Assembly: GCF_003570905.1 (NCBI RefSeq)
Contig: NZ_QXJM01000016.1
Span: 124,001 to 188,000 of the forward strand
Length of the DNA stretch: 64,000 bases
Direction of reading: 5' to 3'
Origin: Cohnella faecalis
GTDB taxonomy: Bacteria > Bacillota > Bacilli > Paenibacillales > Paenibacillaceae
In this document: piece after piece, positions 45,789 through 56,900 of the stretch
Layout of the letters: the number at the start of each line of letters is the position of its first letter
Numbering within the stretch: the first letter of the stretch is position 1
Made by a program: the position numbers and the translations under genes
Notes under the pieces: generated by a model
Told to the model about the DNA's origin: nothing
The model's input: the letters and a program-made list of their open reading frames with translations, nothing else
Databases searched by the model: none

Positions 45789-47246
45789 TTATCTTGTCCA
45801 TACCGAGGCCAGCGTCCGAATGCCTAGTTCGATCTGTTCGGAGGTTAACCCGCCAAAGCCCATCACGAAGCTGGAAAAGGGAGAACCCGGCTGTTCGAAT
45901 ACGGTCGATGATTCCTCTTCCGAAACATGATAACGCGAGGCCGGATCGACTTTGATCCCGCACGCCGCCGCCCTTCGGACAAGCTCCTCCATCGGTTCAT
46001 TCGAATGGACTCGCAGCAGCAGATGCAGGCCCGAAGAGGCGCCGGACACATTCGCTTGCCCTTGGAAATGCGTCTCAATGGCGGCGATCAGCGTCTTCCT
46101 GTTGAGGTCGTACGATTTTCGCATTTTTCGGATATGCCTATCCAGATGCCCTTTCGCTATGAAAAGCTCCATCGTTTTTTGCGTCAACCGGGATGCCGTC
46201 TGATCGTAATGCGCGAACTCTGCGTCGAATCGTTCCAGCAGAACGGGAGGCAGAACCAGATAGCTTAGCCGAACGGCGGGAGCAAGCGCTTTGGAGAACG
46301 TACCCAGATAGATGACGCGGCCTGTCTTGTCCATTCCCTGAAGCGCGGGCAGAGGCCGCCCTTCGTATATAAATTCGCTGTCGTAATCGTCCTCGATAAT
46401 CCAGCCGTTTGTTCTATTCGCCCATTGCAGCAGCTTCGCTCTCTTGGCGGCCGGAAGTATCGTTCCGTAAGGAAGCTGATGCGAGGGCGTTACATAAACT
46501 CCGCTCAATGAAGCTTGAGTCAGGAGCGTGTCACAGCTCAGGCCGTCTTCTTCCAGCGGAATCGGAACCGGGCGCAGGTGCTGCTGCCGAAAAATACGAT
46601 AAATGCCGGGATGCATCGCAGCCTCGACGGCAAGCTTTCCCCGCTCGCTGCGAATAAGAGAGCTCAAGATTAGGATGGATTGCTGGGTTCCGGAAGTAAC
46701 GATGACTTGCTCCGGCTCGCACACAACGCCCCGATTTTGCCGCAGCAGCGACCGGATGAGGTTACGCAAATACGGCTCGCCTTTTCCGTCTCCGTAATGG
46801 AACAGACTTCGATCCGCTTCCCGCAGCGCTTGTGCGCTCAGTTGTTTCCACAGCCGGAGCGGAAAAAGGTCCATGTTGACGGAGTCGTGGCTGAAATCGA
46901 GCTTGATTGGTTCGATGGGCTCGTCGTCGGCGCTTGTTTTCGTTGACCCGGCGAGCAGATCGGCGGGGGAGGCTGGCGGAGCCTCAGCAGAGGGGGGCCG
47001 TTCCAGCTCGACGGCAAAATAACCGCTTTTCTCTTTATTGACGACGTACCCCTCCGCTACCAAGTGGGCATAGGCTGTCTCGACCGGATTGCGGCTTAAG
47101 CCGAGATGCTGCGCGAGCGCTCGAATAGAGGGCAGCTTTGCGTGCCGCGGAATCGCCCCGAGCAAAATTTGTTCTCTATAGAAGCGGTAAATCCGCATAT
47201 AGCTCGGCTCGTTCGAAGAGCCGTCGAATGGCGGAGGGATGAGCAC
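45789..47246 (-). CDS. MocR/GabR-type regulator (GntR helix-turn-helix fused to aminotransferase fold)
   Basis: The 485-residue protein has a GntR winged helix (YRFYREQILLGAIPRHAKLP, RALAQHLGLSRNPVETAYAH) and a type I aminotransferase-like domain. The PLP lysine lies in YLGTFSKALAP, with IIEDDYDSEF and PSHQLPYGTILP also present. MocR proteins sense PLP or an amino compound and regulate a divergent gene. GTG at 47246 with AAGGAG 9 nt upstream is preferred over GTG at 47285. The divergent neighbour is a purM paralogue, so this may be its regulator. Confidence 0.88.
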   Translation of the reverse strand: MLIPPPFDGSSNEPSYMRIYRFYREQILLGAIPRHAKLPSIRALAQHLGLSRNPVETAYAHLVAEGYVVNKEKSGYFAVELERPPSAEAPPASPADLLAGSTKTSADDEPIEPIKLDFSHDSVNMDLFPLRLWKQLSAQALREADRSLFHYGDGKGEPYLRNLIRSLLRQNRGVVCEPEQVIVTSGTQQSILILSSLIRSERGKLAVEAAMHPGIYRIFRQQHLRPVPIPLEEDGLSCDTLLTQASLSGVYVTPSHQLPYGTILPAAKRAKLLQWANRTNGWIIEDDYDSEFIYEGRPLPALQGMDKTGRVIYLGTFSKALAPAVRLSYLVLPPVLLERFDAEFAHYDQTASRLTQKTMELFIAKGHLDRHIRKMRKSYDLNRKTLIAAIETHFQGQANVSGASSGLHLLLRVHSNEPMEELVRRAAACGIKVDPASRYHVSEEESSTVFEQPGSPFSSFVMGFGGLTSEQIELGIRTLASVWTR

Positions 47247-47390
47247 GGAAGAGGTCTCCTTCTGTGGCAGACTATTTTGCAGCACATCAATCTGTCATTA
47301 AGTATAGAAAATTTCTGTCCATTTGAAAATGACACTTGCTCGCTATAATCGAAAATAGAGCTTGGACTACTATTCGATAGGAGCGATAAC

Positions 47391-48431
47391 ATGGACGCAG
47401 GACGGACGTATAGAGACGCAGGAGTAGATATCGACAAGGCGAACGAAGCGAAAGCCGGGATGACGGGCTCGATGGTGACGGCCGACCGCCGCGTAATCCA
47501 CAAACCGGGGGCGTTCGCCTCTCTGTTCGTTGCCGATTTCCATGACGTCGCTAACCCGGTGCTTGTGATGAAGGCGGAAGAGCCGGGATCCAAGCAGCTG
47601 TTGGCGTTCAAGCATGGCAGAGTAGAGAGCATCTGCTACGATCTCGTTAACCATTTGGTGAACGACATTATTGTAATGGGTGCGAAGCCCGAAGCGGTTT
47701 TGGACACGATTTTGTGCGGGAAGCTGGATAAAGAGACGGTCGTCGACATTGTGAAATATATCTCCAATGCTTGCCGGGAGCAGGGCTGCAGTCTGATCGG
47801 CGGGGAAACGTCGGAGCAGCCGGGCCTGCTGGCCGAAGGCCGCTACATGCTGAACGCGAGCATCGTAGGGGTGGTGGACAGGAACAAAATAATAGACGGT
47901 AGCCGAATTCGCAGAGGAGATGCCGTTCTCGCCATCGCTTCGAACGGACTCCATACGAACGGTTACTCGCTCGTCAGACAAATGATGGAGGCAGCGCCCG
48001 AAATCGAGAACCTCGTGATTGATGGCGAGCCGTTTCTGGATGCCATTCTCCGTCCGCACAAGTGTTACTATGGGCCGCTGAAGGATTTGTTCGAGCGGGG
48101 AGCCGTCCATGGGATGGCTCATATTACGGGCGGGGGAATTGCTGGAAATCTAGCTCGGATTTTGCCGGAGGGGACGAGCGCGAGAATCGACTTAAGTCTA
48201 ATCGAGGTGCTTCCGATATTCAGCGTCATCCGTTCCTTCGGCAACGTACCGACCGAGGATATGCTGCGAACGTTCAATATGGGAGTCGGGTTAACGGTCG
48301 TTGCCGATCCGGCGGACGTTCCGGTTATTCGAGAGCATCTTCGGGTGGTTGGTTGCCATTCCTATACGATCGGGGAAATCGTGGAGGGGGCGCAACAGGT
48401 CGAATTTTTGGGCCAGCTGCGATGGGATTAA
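47391..48431 (+). CDS. PurM-like phosphoribosylformylglycinamidine cyclo-ligase paralogue
   Basis: The 346-residue protein has the length and motifs of AIR synthetase (PurM): YRDAGVDIDKANEAK, NDIIVMGAKPEAVLDTI, SLIGGETSEQPG, ASNGLHTNGYSLVR and HITGGGIAGNLARILP. The enzyme closes the imidazole ring of AIR using ATP in purine synthesis. The gene is not in a purine operon; it stands alone behind a divergent MocR regulator and ends in its own terminator. It may be a second PurM or have a changed substrate. Motifs look complete. TAGGAG precedes the start. Confidence 0.88.
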   Translation: MDAGRTYRDAGVDIDKANEAKAGMTGSMVTADRRVIHKPGAFASLFVADFHDVANPVLVMKAEEPGSKQLLAFKHGRVESICYDLVNHLVNDIIVMGAKPEAVLDTILCGKLDKETVVDIVKYISNACREQGCSLIGGETSEQPGLLAEGRYMLNASIVGVVDRNKIIDGSRIRRGDAVLAIASNGLHTNGYSLVRQMMEAAPEIENLVIDGEPFLDAILRPHKCYYGPLKDLFERGAVHGMAHITGGGIAGNLARILPEGTSARIDLSLIEVLPIFSVIRSFGNVPTEDMLRTFNMGVGLTVVADPADVPVIREHLRVVGCHSYTIGEIVEGAQQVEFLGQLRWD

Positions 48432-48477
48432 GCTGGGGTCAATCTTAAGCGGACTTGCGAAGGCGATCATGATTGAA

Positions 48478-48518
48478 AAAGAAGCCAGTCTCCTCAAATG
48501 GGGGCTGGCTTCTTTCCG
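48478..48518 (+). terminator. Intrinsic terminator after the purM-like gene
   Basis: AAAGAAGCCAG (48478-48488) pairs with CTGGCTTCTTT (48505-48515), with an inner CTCC/GGGG stem. It is T-rich at the 3' end. Confidence 0.8.
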
Positions 48519-48683
48519 TTAAGTCTTTATACCTCATTTTCAGACAACTATTTTTATGAATCGCTATAGTTCGACATAATTCAACAATCAATCTATTAAT
48601 TCGACAAAATATCCTAATGAAAGAGGGCTGAATGCCCTATATTCTAGTAGAAGTTGCATTTCATAGCTGAAGGGAGTATTTTC

Positions 48684-51600
48684 ATGGGTTGGTTGGGGAG
48701 TATTGTGAATTTTAAGAAAAAAGGTATTATTCTAACTTTGGCGGCGTTATTGTTTTCTACCGTTGCGCCTAATGCGGGGGCTGCCAAGAACGAAAGCGGT
48801 GCGCCCAAAAACTATATTATCGGCTTGAAAAAAGAAGCCTCGTCCGATCAGTTCGTTGCAAGAAAGGGCCTCAAAAACAAAAAGGCCAAAAAAGCGAAAA
48901 GATCCAATACGTTGGCGCTTAGTATGAGCCCGGAGGAGTTAAGCAAAGTCAGCAACGACGCCGACGTCCTGTACGTGGAAGCCGACTCCGCCGTCAACAT
49001 CGCTTCCGTGGGCGCTCTGAACAAGAAGGACGCTTCCGTTAAGAAAGTAAATAAAAAAGCGGAGACCGTTCCATGGGGAATTCATGCGATTGGAGCGGAG
49101 CTGGCGGCTGAGCAAAAGATCAACGGAAACGGCATTAAAGTCGCGGTCATGGATACCGGGATAGCCAAACATTCGGATCTTAAAATCGCGGGGGGAGTTT
49201 CTTTCGTTCCCGACCACCCGAGCTATTTGGACGACAACGGCCACGGGACGCACGTATCGGGGACGATCGCCGCTTTGGATAACCGAATCGGCGTTGTCGG
49301 CGCTGCCTCCAAAGTTAGCCTGTACGCCGTCAAAGTGCTGGATGGCACGGGAGAGGGGAGCTACAGCCAAGTCATTCAAGGGATCGAGTGGGCCATCGAC
49401 AATAAGATGGACATCATTTCGATGAGCTTCGGAGGAACGGAAGACAGCCAAGCGCTCCATGAGGCGATCAAAGCGGCGGCCGACCAGGGCATCCTCGTCA
49501 TTGCCGCAGCAGGGAACAGCGGCGCAGGCGAAGAGACCGAGCTGTACCCGGCTCGTTACTCCGAAGCCGTGTCCGTTGCCGCCGTTAACGACAAATATCA
49601 GAGAGCTTCGTTCTCCAGCACCGGAAGTCAATTGGACTTGGCTGCGCCGGGAACCGACATTCTCAGCACGACTTCGGACGGAGAATACGGAGTGCTGTCC
49701 GGCACTTCCATGGCCACTCCGCACGTTACCGGAGCTGCTGCGCTTCTATGGTCGAAGAACAAAAATTGGTCGCCGGAGCAGGTCAAGCAGCAGCTTTACG
49801 ATACCGCTACGCCACTCGGCAATGTGCATGAATATGGGCGCGGGCTTGTCAACGTTGCGAAAGCTCTTCAACTGATCGACGGACCGGTTGAGCCGATTGA
49901 CTCTAACCCTTCGCAAGAGCCAAGCGTTCCCGATAATGCCGATGGAGACACATTCAACGTGAACGCGCTGGATCTCCGATTGCTGGAATTAAGCGATCAG
50001 CTGGACGCGCTGAAGCGGAAAGCGCAAGCTGCCGGCAACATTGATCTGGCTAAGCAACTGCAAAATCAATATTATAGCCTGCATAAGCAGAGCGCTCAGT
50101 TGCATGGGGCGGCGGCGCCGTCGGCAGCGGATTCGAAGCCGACGACGAAGACGAAAGCCGAGAGCGCTTCGAAGGCTTTGACCATCAAGAACGAGCTAAA
50201 AGCGAAGGCCGACGAATTCAAAGCTCTTGAAGACAGCTACAAGAAAGCGATAGCCGACGGAACTGCAGCTTTAACGCTGCCGGGCGCAGGCGCTTCCGGA
50301 CAGACGGTAACTGGCGCGGTATACCGGTCCGGCGACGGTCAAATCGTGCCCGCAGGGCAACCGGTAACGGTTTACGTAAGCTGGCCGCAGCCTCGCTCGA
50401 AGATATTCGTTACGGTTACCAATATAGAAACAAAGGCGATCGTTGCGTCCGACACGTCCTATCCGACCGAGTTAACGGCATCTTATACGTGGAACACATC
50501 TGCTTCAACGGTGCCTGGCAGCTACTCCATTCGTCTGGCGTATCCGGAGGCTCCGGAGCAGTCCGACGAATTTACGATTCTAGTCAATGCCCCAGAGCCG
50601 GTTTCCTCCGATACAGAGACGGAGGCTCTGACCGCGCAATCGAGCTCCGTAACCATTCAAGCGGTCAAAACGTTAACGCTGAACACGGCTGTCGACGTTA
50701 ACTTGGCTGCAGGCGTCACTCAGGTTTATTCGTTCACACCTTCCGTCACGGACAAGTATAGGCTAATGACTAGCCCGTATGGAGGAACCGGCGCGGCGAG
50801 CGATACGGTGCTGGATCTTTATTCGGATGCCAATCTTACGAATATGATCGATTGGAACGACGACGGTGCCAATGCCCCATTCTCTCAGATTGATGTCGTT
50901 CTTACCGGCGGAGTCAAAGTTTATTTGGTTCTGAGCGGCTATGGCGGCGGTGATGTGCATGCCCGCCTGCTGGCTAAGGTGTTCGCCCCGACCATCGCGG
51001 TAAGTGGTACGGTGGATGTTAACTCTCCGCAAGATGAATTTGTGCCTTATAAGTTTACGGCTTCGTCCTCAGGCTTTTATAGGTTTTTTACGACTTATTA
51101 TGGCGGAACAAGCAGCGGCGGGTTAAACGATACTATGTTAAATGTATATTCGGATATGGATTTTCTCTATTTGGAAGATTACAACGATGATGCCTATACA
51201 GGAAATACGTTTTCAGAAGTATCGCTGTACATGACAGCTGGAACCACGTACTACATGCAAGTTGGAAGTCCCTACAGCAATCTTCGTGCCCGATTAAGCG
51301 TGGCCGCTGTCAGCGTCCCTGCGCTTTCGTTAACCTCTTCCATTGATGCGGATTATTCAACAGGAGTGTTGAAAGTGTACTCGTTTACGCCTTCGTCAAC
51401 CGGGATGTATAAGTTTTACACCGGAGCGTACGGAGGAACGGGTGCCGATAACGACACTAGATTGGAACTCTATGATGATGCTCGATTGACGAGCATGATT
51501 GCTTGGAACGATGACAATGGCTATTTTAGCACTAACTTTTCCGAGATAGCCATCTCTTTGACAGCAGGAGTTAAGGTTTATTTGAAAGTGACCGGCAGTT

Positions 51601-53906
51601 ACTACGGCGATCCTTTGCGCGCTCGATTAAAGGTAAGTGCCTACCCGCCGACCGTTAGTAGCGGATCGTATGTGGATGGGGATTCGAGAACGGGAGGTTC
51701 GCAAATATACAAACTAACAGCTCCGTCATCTGGTGGTATGTATAAGGTATCAACCGGATACTACGGAGGAACAAGCAGCGGCGGTATTAATGATACCATG
51801 CTAGAAATATTCTCCGATGTGGATTTGAATAATTTAATTGACTATAACGATAATGTCGGTAATTCCTTGTTTTCCGAACTAATTGTGCCTGTAGTCGGCG
51901 GACAGTCCGTTTATTTGAAAGTATCCGAAGTCAACGGAAATGTCGTGCATGCCCGATTAAGCGTAGCTACATTATCGGTGACGACGCTTAGTCTCAATAC
52001 TTCTGTTGACGTTGCACCTTCAACAGGAAGCATAAAGCTGTTCAAATTTACGCCGTCATCAACAGGAACGTACCGTTTCAATACGACTTATTACGGAGGG
52101 AATAGCAATAATCCTGTATCGGATACCATGCTGACAGTCAGCACCGATCAAGCTTTTCAAAACGTTCTTCCTTACGGGGAGAACGACGATGCGAATGGTA
52201 CGTATTTTTCGGAGGCGAACGTCTATTTAACTTCAGGAGTGACTTATTACGTAAAGCTCATCAATATTGACAGTACCCCGTTAAATACAAGAATAAAAGT
52301 GAGCTCCCTATTGTCAGCCAAAGGGGCAATGGAAAAACCGACAAGCGGTCAGACCGTAAACGGTACGTTCGAAGTCTCGGGATGGGCACTAGACGGGTTA
52401 GGGGTCGATAGGGTCGAATTATTGGTAGACGGAATTGTAAAAGCAACGGCTGTATATGGTTACAATCGCGAAGATATCTACACAGCCAACACCACTTACA
52501 ACAATCATGATGCAGGATGGATGGCCTGGTTCGATAGCGCGGTGTTAACGAATGGAACGCACACGTTATCGGCTCGTTCGGTTTCTTATATCGATGTTAA
52601 GACAACATTAACAACAAGAACCATCACCGTCTCCAACACAAGAAACGCTACAATCCTGAGTGACACCATTCCGACAAACATGGAAGCCGGGAAGTCCTAT
52701 AACGTGGCGATTACCGTTCGCAACGATTCGACGGTTACTTGGGAGGCGGGGACCGGATTTTCGCTGGGGGCGGTAGGAGACAGCGATCCGTTCGCAGCCA
52801 TTCGTCAACAAATTCCGGCCGGACAGGCCATAAGCCCGGGACAACAATATACATTCAATTTCGTGATGACAGCTCCGACAGGGGCGGGATCTATGGGAAG
52901 CAAGACGACGGATTGGCAGATGCGACAAGATAACTTCGGTTGGTTCGGGGCTATTCTTACGAAGACGGTTACGGTGGTAGACATCAATTATCCTTCGGCA
53001 TCCAGCATTAGCAATCCTGGACTTGTAGCGGCAAGCTCCGGCTCGTATGAAGTATTCGCATATGGCGTAACGGATACCGGAACGGGAGTAGCTAACGTCG
53101 AATTTGTAACTTGGACGGAAGCCGGAGGACAAGACGACATCGTCTCCCATGCAGGCACCAATATGGGCAACGGCACTTGGAAAGCTGCTGTTCCTATCAA
53201 TCAACACAAGAACGAGCGGGGTAACTATATTACTCACGTCTATGCTACTAACATTACGGGCAACCGAGTATTCGTAGGGAACGCAACGGCCAAAGTATAC
53301 TCCGACAGCGGCAAAGATTATTCGTACGATACGTCAGGCAGGTTGATGAGCATTAACTATCCGACCGGCAACGCAATACGTTACTTGTACGACCGAAACG
53401 GCAATCTGCTGCAAAGAAAATGGTACGATCCTACCAATAATACGACAGCGCTATCCGATTTTAGTCAGACGCAAGGATATAAAAATTGGTCGTATGCCGA
53501 ATGGAACGGTACGTCGTATATTCCGTTAACCTGGGAGCTTAAGACAGGGAAATGGGTCAATAACACGAGTAAAACGGAAATAAAAAGTCAGTCCCAATTG
53601 CCGGGCACGACCGATGCCGTTCGGAAATGGGTGGCATCCGTTCCGGGCACGATCACGATAGCGGGCAATGTGGCCAAGGGCGATGTCGGCGGCGGAGACG
53701 GAGTACGAGTCAAAATCATGAAAAACGGCACGCAAATATGGCCGGCAGTCGGCTGGAGAGAGATCGCTTACGATAATGCTTACGGCTACAACATCGATAT
53801 GATGACGTCAGTAGCGGCGGGGGATGCGATTTATTTTGTCGTCAATAGCAATGCTACAAGCGCGAACGATAGCACGAATTGGAATCCGTCTATCACCTAT
53901 CATTAA
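48684..53906 (+). CDS. Secreted subtilisin-like protease with five tandem PPC-like repeats and RHS/carbohydrate-binding-like tail
   Basis: The 1,740-residue protein starts with a signal peptide (KKKGIILTLAALLFSTVAP, cut near AGA-AKN). An I9-like propeptide (YIIGLKKEASSDQF) follows, then an S8 domain with Asp157 (VAVMDTGIA), His187 (NGHGTHVSG) and Ser342 (GTSMATPH). After a coiled linker come five repeats of about 110 residues (about 664-1209; YSFTPS and YGGTG motifs) resembling pre-peptidase C-terminal domains. Ig-like modules (SGWALDGLGVDRVELLVDG) and a short YD/RHS stretch (YSYDTSGRLMSINYP) follow. The final domain (DVGGGDGVRVKIMKNGTQIW) is of a type seen in Paenibacillus surface proteins. 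ATG at 48684 follows GAAGGGAG. It lies 45 nt upstream of the RHS toxin gene and may process or release it. Confidence 0.88.
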   Translation: MGWLGSIVNFKKKGIILTLAALLFSTVAPNAGAAKNESGAPKNYIIGLKKEASSDQFVARKGLKNKKAKKAKRSNTLALSMSPEELSKVSNDADVLYVEADSAVNIASVGALNKKDASVKKVNKKAETVPWGIHAIGAELAAEQKINGNGIKVAVMDTGIAKHSDLKIAGGVSFVPDHPSYLDDNGHGTHVSGTIAALDNRIGVVGAASKVSLYAVKVLDGTGEGSYSQVIQGIEWAIDNKMDIISMSFGGTEDSQALHEAIKAAADQGILVIAAAGNSGAGEETELYPARYSEAVSVAAVNDKYQRASFSSTGSQLDLAAPGTDILSTTSDGEYGVLSGTSMATPHVTGAAALLWSKNKNWSPEQVKQQLYDTATPLGNVHEYGRGLVNVAKALQLIDGPVEPIDSNPSQEPSVPDNADGDTFNVNALDLRLLELSDQLDALKRKAQAAGNIDLAKQLQNQYYSLHKQSAQLHGAAAPSAADSKPTTKTKAESASKALTIKNELKAKADEFKALEDSYKKAIADGTAALTLPGAGASGQTVTGAVYRSGDGQIVPAGQPVTVYVSWPQPRSKIFVTVTNIETKAIVASDTSYPTELTASYTWNTSASTVPGSYSIRLAYPEAPEQSDEFTILVNAPEPVSSDTETEALTAQSSSVTIQAVKTLTLNTAVDVNLAAGVTQVYSFTPSVTDKYRLMTSPYGGTGAASDTVLDLYSDANLTNMIDWNDDGANAPFSQIDVVLTGGVKVYLVLSGYGGGDVHARLLAKVFAPTIAVSGTVDVNSPQDEFVPYKFTASSSGFYRFFTTYYGGTSSGGLNDTMLNVYSDMDFLYLEDYNDDAYTGNTFSEVSLYMTAGTTYYMQVGSPYSNLRARLSVAAVSVPALSLTSSIDADYSTGVLKVYSFTPSSTGMYKFYTGAYGGTGADNDTRLELYDDARLTSMIAWNDDNGYFSTNFSEIAISLTAGVKVYLKVTGSYYGDPLRARLKVSAYPPTVSSGSYVDGDSRTGGSQIYKLTAPSSGGMYKVSTGYYGGTSSGGINDTMLEIFSDVDLNNLIDYNDNVGNSLFSELIVPVVGGQSVYLKVSEVNGNVVHARLSVATLSVTTLSLNTSVDVAPSTGSIKLFKFTPSSTGTYRFNTTYYGGNSNNPVSDTMLTVSTDQAFQNVLPYGENDDANGTYFSEANVYLTSGVTYYVKLINIDSTPLNTRIKVSSLLSAKGAMEKPTSGQTVNGTFEVSGWALDGLGVDRVELLVDGIVKATAVYGYNREDIYTANTTYNNHDAGWMAWFDSAVLTNGTHTLSARSVSYIDVKTTLTTRTITVSNTRNATILSDTIPTNMEAGKSYNVAITVRNDSTVTWEAGTGFSLGAVGDSDPFAAIRQQIPAGQAISPGQQYTFNFVMTAPTGAGSMGSKTTDWQMRQDNFGWFGAILTKTVTVVDINYPSASSISNPGLVAASSGSYEVFAYGVTDTGTGVANVEFVTWTEAGGQDDIVSHAGTNMGNGTWKAAVPINQHKNERGNYITHVYATNITGNRVFVGNATAKVYSDSGKDYSYDTSGRLMSINYPTGNAIRYLYDRNGNLLQRKWYDPTNNTTALSDFSQTQGYKNWSYAEWNGTSYIPLTWELKTGKWVNNTSKTEIKSQSQLPGTTDAVRKWVASVPGTITIAGNVAKGDVGGGDGVRVKIMKNGTQIWPAVGWREIAYDNAYGYNIDMMTSVAAGDAIYFVVNSNATSANDSTNWNPSITYH

Positions 53907-53951
53907 TCATTAATATTCTAAATTCGAATACATTCGGGTGGAGTGAAAAAG

Positions 53952-56900
53952 TTGAAAAATCGACTGTCTCAAAAAATAATTATTTCCTTTCTATTTGCAG
54001 TTGTTCTCATCCAATCGAGCCTTCCGTTTGGCAACGTGTATGCGGCCAGCAGCAACAGCAAGGTTTTATCGGTTAACGGATTGAAGGAAGTTCCTGTTGA
54101 CGATAAGGCAGAAATCAATCCGTTCGAAGGCAAAGAGATTACGATTACTGATAAAGACACAAAAGACGAGCTAGCCCACAAAGTTTCCGCTTCTAAAAGC
54201 AAGGCCGATAAGGACAGACAAACAGCAAAGCAAAACCTGTCTTCCGATATCTACAAAATCGGAGCCTACTACTATCCCGATTTTTTCGAAACGTTAACCG
54301 ATACGGAAAAGCTGGAAGTACTCGACTGGAATTACGATATCGTCCAACAAAAAATGGCTGCACTGTCCAATAAGCAGAAGCAACAATTGAAAAGCTATGC
54401 ACCGATCGCTTACGAGGCGTATTCAAGCACGCTTCCGGAAGTCAAAGCCAAATCGTCAAGTCTCACGGAAAAGCAAGAACAGGCGTATCGTGAGCATGTG
54501 CGGAATATTATGAAAGATTCCCAGGATCAGATAGAGAAGAAAACGAAGGAGCTTCGGCAAGCGAACCCGGGCAAAGTCAAAACTTCGAAATCCAATGAAC
54601 GCGGCGAAGTTCGCACTCTAGCCAGCTCCCAGTATACAATTAACGAGCAAAAAACGGAGTATAACTACAAGGTTAATTCCGGCGAAGTAGTCGATCCGTT
54701 GTATCGAACGGCTAACCAAAAGTCTGTCGACTTGTTTTTGAACGGCAAAAAGGGGTTAGATTTTTCGCTAGTACGCACATACAACTCGATGAACAGCAAA
54801 CTGTTCAGCCCGCAGATGATTGCTTATTACTCGGATAACGTTTATTCACAGGGTTCGCATAATTATACTACGAGCATTAATGATTTAGTCATCGCAAGCG
54901 ACCCTAATTTTATTGCAACTGGATGGTCGTTGAATATTCCGACGATGTCGGTTCAGTACATTGAGGCAGATCTTAATTCCATACGCAGAACGAATGCTTG
55001 CGCGTCTTCTACTTCAACGGAAGGAAGTTGTGAAAGCGTTTGGTATATTTTTTTCCCATACAAAGTAGATGGCGTTGATAAGGGCTATAATAAAGTGACT
55101 TTTCAACTCGATAACGGCGATTCTGTCGAGTTCAAAGATTTTTACGGTGCAATTGGTTCAAGCGATTATACGAAAAAAACACTTTCGGCAACTGAGTATC
55201 CTTATCAGAACGTTACAGCGTACAAACAAAGAATTGCATCCGATGCAGTTGAATACGTTATTTCCATCGACAATGAAGTGTTCTATACTTTTGACGCTTC
55301 CGGGAAAATAAAAAGCAAGAAGAACGAGTACGGAGATCAGATCACCTATACCCATACCGAAAATGTACTGATTATTAAAGATTCCTACAATCGAGACATC
55401 GTCATTCAACGCAATTTGACTACCAAGAATGTGATGGGATTTTCAGCGTCAATCGGCAGTACCGCCATCAAGTCCGGACAATACGTTGTCGAGCGTAAAA
55501 TGAAGGATTCGGCTTTGTTAAAACACTTCGGAGTCGATACTTATATAGCGAACTCTCCTTATTGGACATTGAACAGCGTGACCTATACCGTCAAAGGCGA
55601 AACTAAAACTATAGCTAGTTATACTTATAAGGACTTGTCATTGGACACGGTTGCAGATTTCAATCTCGGCCCCCAAGGGTACTATTATTATGCGCAATCC
55701 GACGCGGAAGCTACCGTTCAACATCCCTTTTGCAGTTGTACGAAAGGCCAGAATAATGTAATTCTATGGAACAACGACGGCATCGTTAATAATTTCTTTG
55801 AAACCGTCCAGGTGGAGACTAGAAGAGCGGAGACATACGGTGAAACGATGTATTTGCTTCTCAACACCGTTACTCTTTACAACGGATTGGAAATTCAGTA
55901 TACGTATGACAAATACAATCGTGCTTGGTCCACAATTTCGCTTACTACAATCGGAAACCGTGAGCAAACTCGTGGCACTACGCGCCTGTTCATGGATCAA
56001 TTCGCACTGCAATACATTTCCTATCACGCTGTTAATCAAGTCAATTACAAGTACACTCAAGATGGAGTAACCAAAGTGCTGACGGATACTTACGCCAGCT
56101 ACAACAAAGTAAAAAATTACCCTATCAACGAAGTGTTGAAAAGCCACAATTCCATGTATGGCGACACGAACTATCGTCTGCATCTCGCTACTCGTTACGG
56201 ACATCAACAAATCATCGAGACCCGCTCGCCCGGAACCGAGTCGGGGAAAACTCGAAGCGCCTATCAAAAATTTGAAATACACGACAATATCGCTAAATTC
56301 CGTCATATGAATTTAACGGAGACTTGGACGGAACAAGGGACCGATTATAACCCATTTAGCGCGATTGACACGGCAAACCAGATCCAATATGAGAACGATA
56401 ATAAGGCCAGTACGTTTTACGGTTACGACTATGACGGTCTGAATCTTACTTCGGTCTCAAACAAAGGCTCCGTGAACAGTTTAGGTACGCTTGTTCAGGA
56501 TACGACTTACGATACGTGGGGGAAAGTTCTAACCGAAAAAGACGCCAAGAATAACACCGTTACTTACGAGTACAACGGACCAAACCATCATTTAAGCAAG
56601 AAAACGCAAATTAGCGCCGACTCTGCTTACAAGGGGATTGAAGAATACGAGTACTACCCGGCTAACGACGCGAATGTCAACCGCCGCAACGAATTGAAAA
56701 AAACGACGATAACCCAGCAATATCCTGATCCTAACCTTACAGGTGTAATTAAAAGCGATACGATAACGACCGAATTTCTGGATTATAACGCAAATCGTCA
56801 GGTTCTCTCGATCAGAGAGTCTTCCAGCGGCGCGCAGTTTGGTCAGTCTTCCGTGAACACGGAATCTGAATTTACGTATACGACCGTCGGTCAGGTAGAC

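Noticed and set aside
53943-53951. GTG start for the RHS gene
   Set aside because: It overlaps the GGTGGAG ribosome binding site; the TTG at 53952 has correct spacing and keeps the signal peptide.
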